In this document: positions 48,151 to 60,174 of the stretch, in pieces
How positions within the stretch are numbered: position 1 is the stretch's first letter
How the letters are laid out: each line of letters begins with the position of its first letter
Assembly (NCBI GenBank): GCA_020086605.1
Contig: JACBWW010000015.1
Location: 8,551,251 to 8,615,250 of the forward strand
Origin: Lanius collurio
Lineage: Eukaryota; Chordata; Aves; Passeriformes; Laniidae
Length of the DNA stretch: 64,000 nt
Direction: 5' to 3'
The notes under the pieces: generated by a model
The model's database searches: none
Seen by the model: only the letters and a program-made list of their open reading frames with translations
What the model was told of the DNA's origin: nothing
Made by a program: the position numbers and the translations under genes

Positions 48151-51100
48151 AATACATTTACACAAAATGCAGGAAAAAAACCCCGTAAATTATTCACTTT
48201 ATTGTGAGATTTAGTTCTAATTTTCCACTAAATTATAATTGTTTTTCATCTTTAACTTCTGAAATACTAGACTTCCTAAAAATCCAGCATTCCACCCAGC
48301 CGCAGCCAGTAATTTTTTGTTCAGTGAAAAAGTTTGTACCCTCAGAAACACATTCCTTCCAACATTAGCTGGGGACATGATTAACATTGCCTTGAAAACA
48401 AGATCAGCCATAAGTAAAGCCTCAGGAGTTACAACACACTGAGCTACTAGCATTTTTGGGAAATCTCTCCCTTCATGTCCTTGCTTATGTTGTCAGAAGT
48501 GATTGAGCCACAGACCATGGCTCAATGGATAGCGTTGCTTCTTGGATTTTGTTTGTTTGAGGTTCTTTTTTATGTTGTGTGTTTGGTTTTTCCCTCTTTA
48601 TTTCCCATTCAGATGGGACTGATTCCTAGTGAAGAGATGTAACAATCTCTAAACTATCTGTGATGTTTTCTTGTTTGCTTAGGTTGGTTCCTATTAGCAT
48701 ATAGATTCGACTTTCACAAAGTAATCTGTAATATTTAAGGGACTATGTTCTCGACACAGTAATATGTGGGGAGAATGCCTGTAATTGTCAAGTATAAAAA
48801 TAAATAATAAACCTTAAGGGAGGAAAACATATCTTTATTTTTCCCAGAGATTGATTTAGTGACTAGAAAAGAGACAAAATTGATTTCTTTTTTTCAGAGA
48901 AAAGCAATTATCAAAGTTGGTTAACTGTTAACCGCAGGATTTAATAAACCTTAAATGATCCAGACAGAAGATAAAGCATTAAAGTCAGCCTTTAATTATA
49001 GAGGCTGGGCATTTCTGGTAGGAGTTCATGCAAAATATAATCTTTGTACAAATAGTGTAGATCCAGTTCTTTTAATATATCCTTTTAATATATGCTGTAA
49101 GATTTGGAGGATGGTTTGCTTAGACTCATTGTAGGTAGATTAATGTTAGTGGGGGTTTTTATAAGGTATTTTTGGAGAGATTTTTTTCTCCTAGCTCATC
49201 ATACAAGCTGAGTTTGGAATAATCTTTTCTACAGTTTTCCTGGCATGATTTTTCACCAGTTTAGAGTTCCTTGAGAACTGTTCTTCCAGCTGAGTTCATA
49301 GATACTTTTTTTCTGACTCATGCATCCCATTTAGATCTTGGCTCTACAGGGAATACATGCTGCAAGATCACCCATCTTCCAACGTAAGCTGTTCTAAATT
49401 TTGAGAGGTTATTTCTGGATTTTCATGAACCCATTCTCAGAAAAGAAATAACTTCCCCTTTTTCCAAAGTTTTGAGAAGTGCCTATTTGTATGATGTCTG
49501 GATTTCAGGCTGAGTTACCTTGGAAGTGGTCTGGGTAGGTAAATAAGATAAAAGCTCCCTTTCAAGAGCCTAAGGTGGAATAATTTAAGATCATGGGTAT
49601 CTGTAGGTACTTTTCAATCCTGGACTAGAGCTACTCTTTGCTTACAGGTAGCTTGTGCTAGCGAGAGGACTTTGTCTGAGGTTAAGATGTTACTTGGAGC
49701 TGCCAGAAATGAAGTTGCAGCTAATGTCACAGGAATTTTAGAAAGTAAAAATTTCAAGTGCATCACAATATGTGGCAAATAATTGAAGCATGCTCTTAGC
49801 TTCTACCTTAATCATAAAACTAATAAAATTCAATTATCAATTATCAGAAGCAAGAATGTGTGAAGTCACTTCTTTAGGGATCAATCTAAATATTAATGAA
49901 GGATTACATTTGGGACTTTGAAAATAATATAAAGCTCGGTCTGTTGCTCTATGGTGAGAAAAATTATGAGGGCTGAAATATTGATGATTCAAGGATTTGG
50001 GTGTTTAAGCAGTTTGTCTATGCTGAGATTGTTTTATAAGACCTTCATTAAAATTTTGTTTGAGCAGCTAAAGGAGAGAAATAGCATTCCTAAACCCATT
50101 TTCTTGTAGCAGGACTATTATATTATGATCCACTTAAATTCTAATTGAAGCATTTAACCTGTTTAGGTCTGGGACATAGGCCCATATCCACAAAGCTATT
50201 TGAGAACCTAATTCTTATTTGACCACTTAACTGCCACTGATTTTGAGAGATGGGACTGGCCCAAATGGGAGTTAAGTGCCTAAATACCTTTGAATAGCTG
50301 ATCAGTAATGCTTTTCTTCAGAGTTGTAGCTTATGCAGGTACTTATGTTCTAATTTTTTGTCAAACTAGGCAACACCTTTCTAACCTTTTCTATTAAAAT
50401 GACACGTACCTGCAAATTACACTCTGACATGGTTAAACAGGAAGGCTTTTATCACTTATTTTTGTCTACATTGATGCAGAAAAATAAAAGCTAGAACTTT
50501 ACATAAGCAAAGAGAATGCCTTGCCAGTCCATTTCTGCAATTTGCTTTGACTCTGTAATTGTTAATGCTCTCTCTCAGAAATGTTGGTGCCAACAGCTAA
50601 ATGAAGCTCTTGTGAATAAGCAAGGGATTTTTTTCTTCACTGGAAGTGCAATATTCAGCCAGCAGAGCCACCTGATAACTTCATATTTTTATGTTTATGT
50701 AGCTATACTCACTTCCATGTAATTGGGCCTCTACTATTAGCAGAAGTAATTCAGACTTTATTAAACATATTTGTAAACTTCATTTTCATTAGATATGTGA
50801 CATCTGCATTTTTGTCTGCTGGGTTCTGCCTTCCTACCTGAAACAATCAAAACTAGACACATTATACATCTGTCATCTTTCATAATCTAGACTGCCTCAA
50901 GCAGGAACAATGCATTTATATTTTATAATGAAAAGAAAGCCTCTGAATGCCAACTAGTAGACACATAAGATTATCTTTCTGTTTGCCAGGCTTGGATTGT
51001 CAGGCATTAAATTTTTTAACAGCCACTTCTGATGAATTATTGATGTTCTCACTATTTAGAAAATGGATCACATCACTAGAGTAATTAGCACCCTGCCACT

Positions 51101-52238
51101 TCTGGCTATCGTATTTAATGTGTCACAAGAGAAGGCTGTGTTGAACTATTTCTTTTTAAGTGAATGACTAGCTTTGTTTCTCATCCATTGCCCTGTTGCA
51201 TGTGATCCAAATAGTGTAGACAGATGGTGTTCCATAGGGTTAGGATCTAACATGCATATGTGGCTTCCATTTAGTATAAGTATACATGTTTCTTGTAGGA
51301 ATTTAATGGCATAGATTTTTCCTCAGGATTAGTTTTTACATGTAAAACAGAACGAATGCCTTCTGAGAGTGTTGAAGGTGCAGTAAGGGAAGTAATTGGG
51401 GTGTGTGCAAATTCATATAACAGAATGTTATCCCCCATATGTAAGATATCTCACTTCAGGACATCTAAATATTTAGAAATAATGATGATTAGCAGACTTT
51501 TATACTTTCAAATGAATAAAATTGAATACTGTTTTGAGGTTTATATTCAACAAATAACACTTCATGAAGAAGTGTCTACAGATTCAGATTAAAAAAAATC
51601 CCAAAGCCTTCAGCATAAATACAGGCTGTTGAAATCTCATCGGAGTAAAAGTTCCTTGCCATAATTTTCTATCCTTTTGCGACATTGGTGGTTTTGCTTT
51701 CTTCTTGATTTATATACATCTATGCATGCTGGAATTTGTTATGCGTTAGTCATCTGTTTCTTCCCAAGAGTCTGCTAGAAATGACTGAAAACAGAGCTAA
51801 ATGTATATCAGCAAAGTAATTTTTATCAGGTCAATAATTTATAAGGATACTGCATGCTACTTAGAAATACAAATTTTTAGAGCATGTCTGGAACTGCCTA
51901 TTTGCCTGGGTTATTGTGCACTTAACTGAGCACTCAATTACTCTGTAAATTTAAAGTATATCAATACCTGATACTTGGGAAAGCAGTAATAATAACAGAG
52001 ATACTTAAAATAGGCAAGTGGAAAAAATAACTCATAGAGCTCATGCTTATCAAAGTTTTTTTAAAAAATCAGTACTTTTGTACCTAAATAAGAGACTGAA
52101 GAAAGAAACTGGGCTCATTTGGGTATTTAAATGGACAAGGGCATTGATCAACATAATTAGATGCTTAACTAGACATGCTAGTCTATGAACTTGAATGTGT
52201 AACTATGATACACATCATTGAAAGGTAAGTACTGAAGG
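48151..52238. other. Gene-free AT-rich stretch
   Basis: Single-copy AT-rich DNA with short open frames of no recognisable origin. Contains the palindromic HNF1-like site at 48919-48936. No interspersed repeat is recognised. Confidence 0.6.
48919..48936. promoter_or_regulatory. HNF1-like palindrome overlapping a RUNX-type core
   Basis: GGTTAACTGTTAACC (48919-48933) has perfect 7-base arms around one central T. It matches 13 of 15 positions of the textbook HNF1 site GGTTAATNATTAACC. AACCGCA (48930-48936), a good RUNX core, overlaps its right arm. Binding is a prediction from motif shape only. Confidence 0.35.
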
Positions 52239-52653
52239 TGTCCTGTTTTAAAGTGCTTTGTTTTCTGGTTTTNNNNNNNNNTCCCCGAGCTCGCTCCGGA
52301 GCGCCCCCTGCAGCCGCGGGGGAACCATCGCACCTGCCCTGCTCACCGGGAGCCGCCAGCGCCCCTGCCGGCTGTGACTGGAACTGCACCAGAGGGGAAA
52401 GGGCCTGACAGCCGAGAGAGGCTGCGCTGGGTTTGTGGTTCTGTTTGTTGTCACCACTGTAGTTATTGGTGCTTGTTTGCCTGTTTATATATCTGTATTT
52501 TAGTAAAGAACTGTTATTCCTATTCTTTATATCTTTGCCTGAAAGCCCCTTAATTTCAAAATTACAATAATTTTGGAGGAAAGGGGTTGCATTTTTCATC
52601 TCACAGGAGGCTCCTGCCTTCCTTAGCAGATTCCTGTCTTTCAAACGAAGACA
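52239..52653 (+). mobile_element. Passerine ERV-type solo LTR containing an assembly gap
   Basis: The right half matches from memory a passerine endogenous retroviral LTR: GAACTGCACCAGAGGGGAAA (about 52381), TAGTAAAGAACTGTTATTCC (about 52502), TGCCTGAAAGCCCCTTAATT (about 52536) and GGAGGCTCCTGCCTTCCTTA (about 52606). It ends ...GAAGACA at 52653. The left edge is placed at TGTCCTGTTTTAAAG (52239), giving TG...CA termini. The flanks GAAGG (52234-52238) and CAAGG (52654-52658) agree at 4 of 5 bases, consistent with a 5-base target duplication. A 9-N gap splits it, so true length is unknown. No internal retroviral genes adjoin. The 157-codon minus frame across it is a shadow. Confidence 0.75.
52273..52281. 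other. Assembly gap (9 N)
   Basis: Nine Ns sit at the junction between a T-rich left part and the very GC-rich part (CGAGCTCGCTCCGGAGCGCC) of the LTR. The number of Ns may be nominal. GC-rich LTR interiors are a common cause of dropout in short-read bird assemblies. Confidence 0.99.
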
Positions 52654-55600
52654 CAAGGCAAGAAAATCTAGCCACCAAGCTTTTCTCCTTCTGCTTTTTC
52701 TTCAAGCCAGACTATGGTTTGTATGTATCTGCTCTGCAGTCATACCACTTCCAGAAGTCAGAAGTTTTGTTGCCATAATCTGCAGATCTGGATGCACCAA
52801 AACCTTTTGGAGTACCAGGGTAAGTAAACATGTTATGACAGCACAGGAGACTTCTAGTTTTTGCACTCTGCTGTCAGGGAAATTACAAATGCCTATCTAT
52901 TGTAGTATTTCAGGTAGTGCTAGGAGGCTCATTCCCCAAAAAGTTTTTCTTTTTCCTGGCTATGTATTGAGAGGGTGTCATGATAGTTTTGTTTCAGACT
53001 GGGTAAAGTGACCAGAGTCTCTTCTATGCCTATTTTCTGTGCAGTTGTAATGTTCTAATATTTTTCAGGGTTTTGATTAGTGTAACAAAAAAACTTTCTT
53101 CATTTCCATCTTCATTTCCTTCCAGTCTCTTAGCAATGTACCGCTAGACAGAGTACTTTGTCTATTTTAATACATAACTAATCTTTTCAGACCCATTTCC
53201 ATTGCTATCTGTGCACTACAATTGCTAACTGTATTATACCATTCAATATGGTACGCAGCAGTCCATCAATCCTCTTTCTTCATCTAAAGGCAGAAAATAT
53301 ATAGTAATTGCTTAATAAATCTGCCATTCCTTTATCTCGGTCTCCAATTCCCCATTTGCATTTTTAGTACTTTTTATCTTTTGGGCTGGCTGGTCATTTA
53401 ACCAAGACAGGACGATAGCTAACTTTTATAGTACAGAAAGCAATAGGATGCTATGGTGAATTAATATTTTTTTTATTAATAACAGATACTAAATCTTGAT
53501 GGAATAGTTAATGCCATGCATAGCTCCAACCCCTGCAGAACTTGGGTACCTGGGATGGATAATACTCTCTTCATTTGCCTCAGGCTTATAACCCTAAGAA
53601 GTTTCCTGCATTTTGGCACAAATAATTTGACAACAAATTCGGGGCTGAGTTCCAGCAAGGTCAGCTTTCCCTGTGTTCTTAGCAACTATTCTTTTCAAGA
53701 GGATTACCATATTTTTAATGACAATAGTGCCACATTATTGCTACAAGGAATTCTTTTTTGTTTCTTGCTGAGCAGTGACAGGTTCAGCAGGTGTGATCTT
53801 ATTTCTCTGCTATAGTATCAGAGATATAGTAGTTGAAACTATTAATGATTCTGGGTTTTTATGTATATAGTTATTTATGAATTGACAAAAATTGCTTGCC
53901 ATGAAGAAATCTAAAAGTTCCAGCTAAGAAAAATGAAGGAAAAGCATAAAGGCTTTCAGTTTGTGTATTAAGAATACTTGTGATTTACACCTCATTCTGT
54001 GCTGCATTGAAGCTTAAGAACACTCCATTCCCTAACTGACATTTAATTTTCTATTAACTGTTTGCCTTCTGAACTTTGAGCTGTGTGATAGGGAGGACGT
54101 GCAAAGAGACATTTATTACTGGTCTTGCTTATATATGTACTTCTTGCCATTTCTGAACAGGAGCTTTTGTTGAGCAAACCTTCTGATTTGATAGTGAAAA
54201 TTTTTAGCATTTAGGAAGCATGAACCTCTGCACACTCATAAAGTATATTTCATCAGAAAAAAAGCTGTTTGTGAACATATTTGACCCATCCCATCCCTCC
54301 TAGGCTTAGGTCAGAAAGTCAAAGCAAGTTCAAGATCTCTGTCTTCATCTTGAGAGAACTCCATAAGATAAGTCTTCAGATAGCTAAAAGAACTTTAGAA
54401 ATTACAGCATAAAACCTGTTTAGGAAAACAGGCATGATGCACTGTCCTACTTAGGATTAAATCTCTTTTCTGGTGACAGTGAAAATTCCTTAAGGCTCTG
54501 CTTGAGACTGTGGACTGAACGGGGAATTTTGTCAAATGCAAGTCTCGTGTCTCCCTCTTTAAACTATGCCCTTGCTAGAATAAATACATAGCAATAGAAA
54601 TGAAGAAAAAATACCTCAATTAAACACTTTTAAAAGCAAATCAGAAAAATCACTAAGCCAAGACATTGATTGCCTGTGTTCCTGAGGGACTGTTAATAAA
54701 TGAAAACATATGTCTGATATTTAGTTATTTTGTCTAAATAAATACCAAGGAAATATTAAAAGTAACCTTTGGAGGATTTCCATAGAAGTGGCAAAATGTA
54801 CTTCTGCTTGCTACTATTACATCAAAATTCAGAAGCAATGTAAAATACCTCATTTATTTTGAATTGAGTACCAAAGCAAGAGCAATAAGCAATTTTGCAA
54901 TAAGTACAATAATATGATGCACAGCTTCAGTCTTATGCTTCAGAGAACCAAGTTTTGTGTCTGGGGGAGTAGAGGTACATAATGGAGTACACAGTGGGAG
55001 AATTACTGCTTTAATGTTTACATTTTCAAAATAATGGGAAAAATAAAAAGAGAAAAGCTTTGCTGGTTAAGCTGAACAAATATTTCTTCATGGACTGTTC
55101 TAGGGTAATTTTTTTCAGATGTAGAATGGACCAAATAGAAAGTATGGGACATAAATAAGGCTTTGTGTGGCAAGTGGCCCTACACAAGCTGTGTACAAGG
55201 GGGGGGACTATCTCAAACTTTAAAAGTGAATATTTAAATGCTGACAAATGAGCGCAGCAAGAGACAGAACTGCGTTTGTAGGGAGCAGAGACAGATTCTA
55301 AGACTGTAGATCTTAAAAAGTAGTTACGAGAACATTTTATCCAGACTCATGATAGAATTCCTGCTTTAAAGGTGGGATATCCACATCCAGTTAATTTTCT
55401 GACTTTTAGAGAACTAGATATGCATACTATAATCAAAGATCTTACTGCAGTGAGATTGCTCTGTGTGTGTGAATATCTCTTTTCTCCTATAATGGAGAGA
55501 CAGCCTTTTTCTTATTCTTCAGTCTGCCTCTGATTCACCTAGAAATTTTAAATTCCTTTCAATTTTTCAGAATATTCAATATTTAAAACTATTCACATTG

Positions 55601-57283
55601 TTTCTATTGTTCTTGATTATTCAATCGTACATGATAAAATTGGTCTTTGTTGCCCTATTTTCTTTTAATATCACCTTGGGTGAATTTCAGTAATCTCCAA
55701 TTCTTGCTCTCCTAGCAAATTTTGATTGTGTTTTCTTAAAGTATTTAAAATTTTTTCAGAGATACTTATATTAAAAAAATAGCATTATTTTTGTTGTAGT
55801 GCTTTCATTCTTGGATGTTTATGTTGAATGACAGTGCTTTATTGAAGTATTCTCTAATATTAAATTCACCTGCTTTACATATTCTCAATTGGCATATGAG
55901 TTCATGGACAGCCTTTTTCCCCACTGCCTTGTAAGGAAAGTAAAATGATCAATCTCACTCCCTTTTAAAGCCAGTGGCAGAACTCCTTCTGATTTATCTG
56001 AGAGGAAGATTGAGGCTTCTTGTAAATATCCCTAGAAATGTCTCCCAAGTTTCAGGTGTGTTCTTCTCCCACACAATAGCCCTGCATTTTTCACAGGTCT
56101 CATGAAACCTGTCTACAGCCATACAGCAGTATACATCATGGATCTAACAGGCAAAATGAACAGGGTAACTTCCCTGTATTTCTTGCCATCTATTATTCTT
56201 TACCTTTGCAACTGACCTCCTTCCTGCGCTGCTTTTCTCCATACATTTGATAAAATGTGCATTCTTGCATTTTTTGTTCCATATGATGTTTGTTCGTCAG
56301 TCAACCTTTGATATATTAGAGTGAATAGGATATGTGGAAAAAAGGGCATGTGTAGGTTTTTTGCCTTTGGTTTTTGTTTATTTTTTAAAGTAATCAGTGT
56401 TTCCTAAATGTCTTCATGGAGGTAAAAAGGAAGCCAGCCTTTGCTCTCAGTGTAACAGTTGAATATCAAGGCTTATACCTGTAGCTAAAGTACAGATGAC
56501 CTCACTAAATAAAATCTCTGAAGTCTGTTTTAAATGGCAATGCTTCTGCAATGACAGTTTCAGTAAAAGTCTGAAACTGCTGTGACTAAAACAGATATAA
56601 AATTGAATAATTTCTTTTTCTGTCCTGTAACAAAAAGCTATTTCTGGGAAAAAGAAACTTAAAATTGTTTTGTGTCGGCAATGGGTATGAAGTTGGCTTC
56701 TGAGTTCAGGAGAAGAAAAGTCTAGAAGGCAGAAGGAAAATGAATAAAGGAGTATTTTAGTTATTTTTCCACATGACAAGTCTATGAGCCACTTAATTCT
56801 GTATCTGTGTGGGATTTAAAAAATAAAGACCCATATAACAGAAACAAAACAATGAGCCAAGCTGAGACATGAATCATAAATTAATTCAGGGATTTCTACA
56901 TAATTTACCACTGTATATACTTGAAAAAGCCATTGTGCAGGATGTGTCTTCCTCTAGCTCGCTTTGACTAATCAGCTACACAAGTGCAAAATGTCTCAAG
57001 TAGAGGCTCAATGGGGACAGGAGAGTTGTGATCCTAGTGAAGTGCTAAACTTAACTGATTTCAACAGAGGCAGGGTTTCACCTGAGGAGCCAGGAGATGT
57101 TCCTGGTTGTCCTGGGTGCATGCTTGGAGCTGAGAGTGGGGAAAATTGATATGAACTGTACTAAGACACTGCAGATAACGACACGTAGTGATTGCAATAA
57201 GCTGTCAAGGAATCATTTTACTGTGTGGGAAGGGAATGCAGCAGTGAATTCATGCTCACACTCTCTCTCCCTTGCACTGCACC

Positions 57284-57308
57284 CCTCTCTCTCTCTCCAG
57301 AGAGAGAC
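57284..57308 (+). repeat. CT microsatellite meeting GA, self-complementary
   Basis: A run of CT dinucleotides ends at about 57297 and is followed after CAG by AGAGAGA, so the two halves can pair as a short hairpin. Simple sequence. Confidence 0.8.
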
Positions 57309-58895
57309 TGTCTTCTGTAGTGAGCATAGGGGTACTATACTTATAAATAAACTTGAATTCTGATTTTGGAAAGAACTATTTCCCCAGTGACCTCAGAAAT
57401 GTTATTCCTTGTTGCCAATCTTATTGCTGGAACAGTAAGTTCATTTCTAAGGCATCAGTAAACATGACATTTGGTATTGTGGTTCTCTGAAGGTCCAGGA
57501 ACACCATTTCTCCAAGAGGGAAGGATCCACTTGCTAACTAACTGCTCAGTGCCATTGCTGTAAAGCTTTGCTTCTTGACAATGAGCAACAGCAGAAGGGT
57601 TCAGATGAAAAATCAGGCTGCAACATTAGGTCATGGGTGATGTGAAAGCCTGATGTATATGGCCAAATATACCAGTCAAGGAACAGAATAGGACAACTAT
57701 GAACCATATGTTGGTTTTGAACTACCAGCAAAACCATCATTGATATAAAATATTCTACCCTATAATGATACATATATATATATGATGTTAATGATGTTGA
57801 TTATGAAACAAGACATCCATCTGAAGCATCTTTGTTTTGTTTAGTCTGTATTCAGTTTGGACAAAGGGGAATTTGGAAATCACTTTACTGTTGCCAGTGT
57901 ATAATATTATCTGGTTCTGGGTTTTGTATTTCCTTTACAGCTCTGATTTGTGACCATTTGCATTTTTGCTGACAGGTACTAAGGGTAAGTCAATATTTAT
58001 AAAATACTTTTTCCTATGCCTTCCTTTTACTCGAGACTTTCCTGATTGTAACAAGCTCTTTTTTCAGAAAGTGAAATACAATTTGCATGCACATGCCAAC
58101 AATAATTGTACTTGTCAAAAGAAACAGATAACATTATAACTGCCTGAAATTTAATCACAAGAAATGTGATAATTCATATGGGAAATCATGTTTTACAATT
58201 TCTTTTTTCCATGTGGTTTGGAAGAGTTAAGGGAAAAAAAATTATTCTATTTAGGCCAAGCATGCAGAATGGCCTAGAAAGGCAATTTAATGCAAAGCTT
58301 TTCAAATGTGTTGGTGTTTCCTGCCAACAGAAACATACCTGAGACTACAATGATAAAAACACCATATGAGAAGTTGGAAAAAAGTAATTATATTTAATTG
58401 TTATATAATATACTTACTTTGAATTCATTTTGAATTTGAAGATTTTCTTTTAAAATTTTGGCAGTGCTCTTGGGAGCAAGTATAATGTAGCATATAAAAT
58501 AACATTTCAGCTGTGAAGTATGAGATTCAGTTCTGTCATTAGCGTAACTCTGGGCTAATTTGTTACGTCAGATTTGCTCCATATTGATAGCCATATAAGT
58601 GAAGTTTGAATTTGGGCCAGATCTTGTATACTAAAATCCATCACAATTTTAAATTCTGCTTTACAATAACAACAATCAAATTACTTTTTTACAGTATCAG
58701 CCCATTGCTCTAAAAGTGAAAAACAAAAAAACCCCAGACCAAAAACTCAACAAAACCAATCAGCCAGTAAAACTCAGCTAATCAATCAAAAAGTTATTAA
58801 CACAAGATTTTTTCATTTTCACATTTCTAATTATGTTTTTATACCAACCAAGATGTTTTCTTACTATGTTACTTGGAGAACCTCATAACCAGAGT

Positions 58896-58937
58896 GGAGG
58901 CAGACTTTTAGAGGCAGACTTTAAGAGACTGACTTTA
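58896..58937 (+). repeat. Three-copy imperfect tandem repeat, 14-15 base unit
   Basis: Copies read GGAGGCAGACTTTT, AGAGGCAGACTTTA and AGAGACTGACTTTA in direct succession. A small minisatellite-like expansion in otherwise unique DNA. Confidence 0.85.
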
Positions 58938-59290
58938 GATGTGTGGGCCTGGCTGGAGGAAAGCCCAGAATGCTCCTATGCTTGGTTACCCTAGAGAAAG
59001 CTAGAGTTTCAGCTAGGGTCAGGCACAACAGCTTAGCTCTGAGCCTTGATTTGCATGCCAGGTCCTCCCAGTGAACCTCTTTGACATCCATCATCCATGG
59101 CGGTATTCTGATAACTGGTGGTATCCCTGTTTACTGGAGGCAACTTGGTTAGCGAGGGGGAGTGGGTGATTCACTTGAGGTATGTCTAAAAACTTTGGAA
59201 AAAATGGGTAAAAGTACATTCATTACTCAGGTATGTGTCCAGTCTTTGCAAGAATACAGTCAGGATGAGGTTTTGTACTTGTTTGTACTT

Positions 59291-59324
59291 GTGTGTGTGT
59301 GTTTTTGGTTTGGTTTGGTTTTTG
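59291..59324 (+). repeat. TG microsatellite followed by TTTGG pentamers
   Basis: GTGTGTGTGTG (from 59291) runs directly into repeated TTTGG units up to about 59324. Simple sequence, likely polymorphic. Confidence 0.85.
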
Positions 59325-59968
59325 TCAGTGTTATGCAAAGCAGTATTTTCATTGTACAGTCTAGATGAAATATAGGAGAAGAGTGAGTAAGTTGTTTATC
59401 ATAGTGTTCCTCTCAGAAATACAAAGAAAATTAATGTTGTTTTGCCCTGGAATGATTTCCTTGAATTTGGTCAATGAGTAATAGGGGTAGTCCATGCCTA
59501 CTTTGCTTTATATATACTGATTTGTCCTGCAAAAGGGGAAACTTAGCAATTCAACAGTCTCTTGAAGTTTTTATAGTAGTGGTGTTCCCTGCCTAGAAAT
59601 GGAGTTCTGGAGCAGAGTGAGGAAATGAGCAGCAACTGGAGGGTTTAATGAAAACAGGCCATAGCAAAGAAAAGCAAGCAGTTAAAAATTAAGATGATAA
59701 TAAATGCAGTTCAGAATAATTATTATATACTTTTCATCAAGACTGATAGAGATTTCTTTACCCAGCTGGGAAAATTATCAACAGGGCAATGCAACAATCA
59801 TGGCAGGAGATTCTTCGTACTCAATACTTGCTAGTGTGTAAAGAAAAAAAAATGGCTTGTAGCCTAAGTCTTGACATACTCTGCTATAAATCTTTGGTTT
59901 TGTTGAACACTAGAAAAACCACAGAAGATTCAGAATGAGATTTTTTAGATTTTCCTTTTTATTTTTAG

Positions 59969-60174
59969 ATATAAAATATGAGCAGTTGTACATGAAAACA
60001 GTTCTACAAACTGATGAATTAAATGTTGGTATGGTCACAGTAAACCGGCATAGTTCACATTTCAAGGGAACTTTTCTAAGAATAAAGTTTCCTGCTTCAG
60101 AAAGAAGGTCACAAGCAGTATACAGTGACTTGGAGTTGATATACCAATATATCCCTAAAGAATCTAGCAAATAA
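59969..60174 (+). CDS. Possible terminal coding exon, unidentified
   Basis: A long pyrimidine tract ending TTTTTATTTTTAG (59955-59968) makes a good splice acceptor. The frame after it stays open for 68 codons and stops with TAA at 60172-60174. The predicted peptide has mixed, protein-like composition with many charged residues, for example VTVNRHSSHFKGTFLRIKF in its middle and YQYIPKESSK at its C-terminus. It does not resemble a low-complexity product. I recognise no domain and no family. No AATAAA lies within the next few hundred bases, and I see no partner exon upstream. The minus strand is also open here for 86 codons, so the openness may be chance in AT-rich DNA. Confidence 0.18.

Larger units (their letters stand above)
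52654..59968. other. Gene-free AT-rich stretch with microsatellites
   Basis: No coding gene is recognised. A possible non-coding exon at 52707-52819 is described in the findings. Other contents are the CT tract and GA inverted repeat at about 57284-57308, an AT dinucleotide tract at 57772-57784, an imperfect three-copy tandem repeat at 58896-58937, and TG followed by TTTGG repeats at 59291-59324. The A/C-rich tract at about 58722-58760 is low-complexity. No interspersed repeat is recognised. Confidence 0.6.

Noticed and set aside
52183..52656. 157-codon minus-strand frame across the assembly gap
   Set aside because: It is the antisense of the LTR and runs through Ns, giving unknown residues. 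No support as a gene.
57939..57984. Mini-exon between TTTCCTTTACAG and GGTAAGTC
   Set aside because: Both splice signals look good, but all three frames contain stops in about 45 bases and nothing else links it to a transcript.
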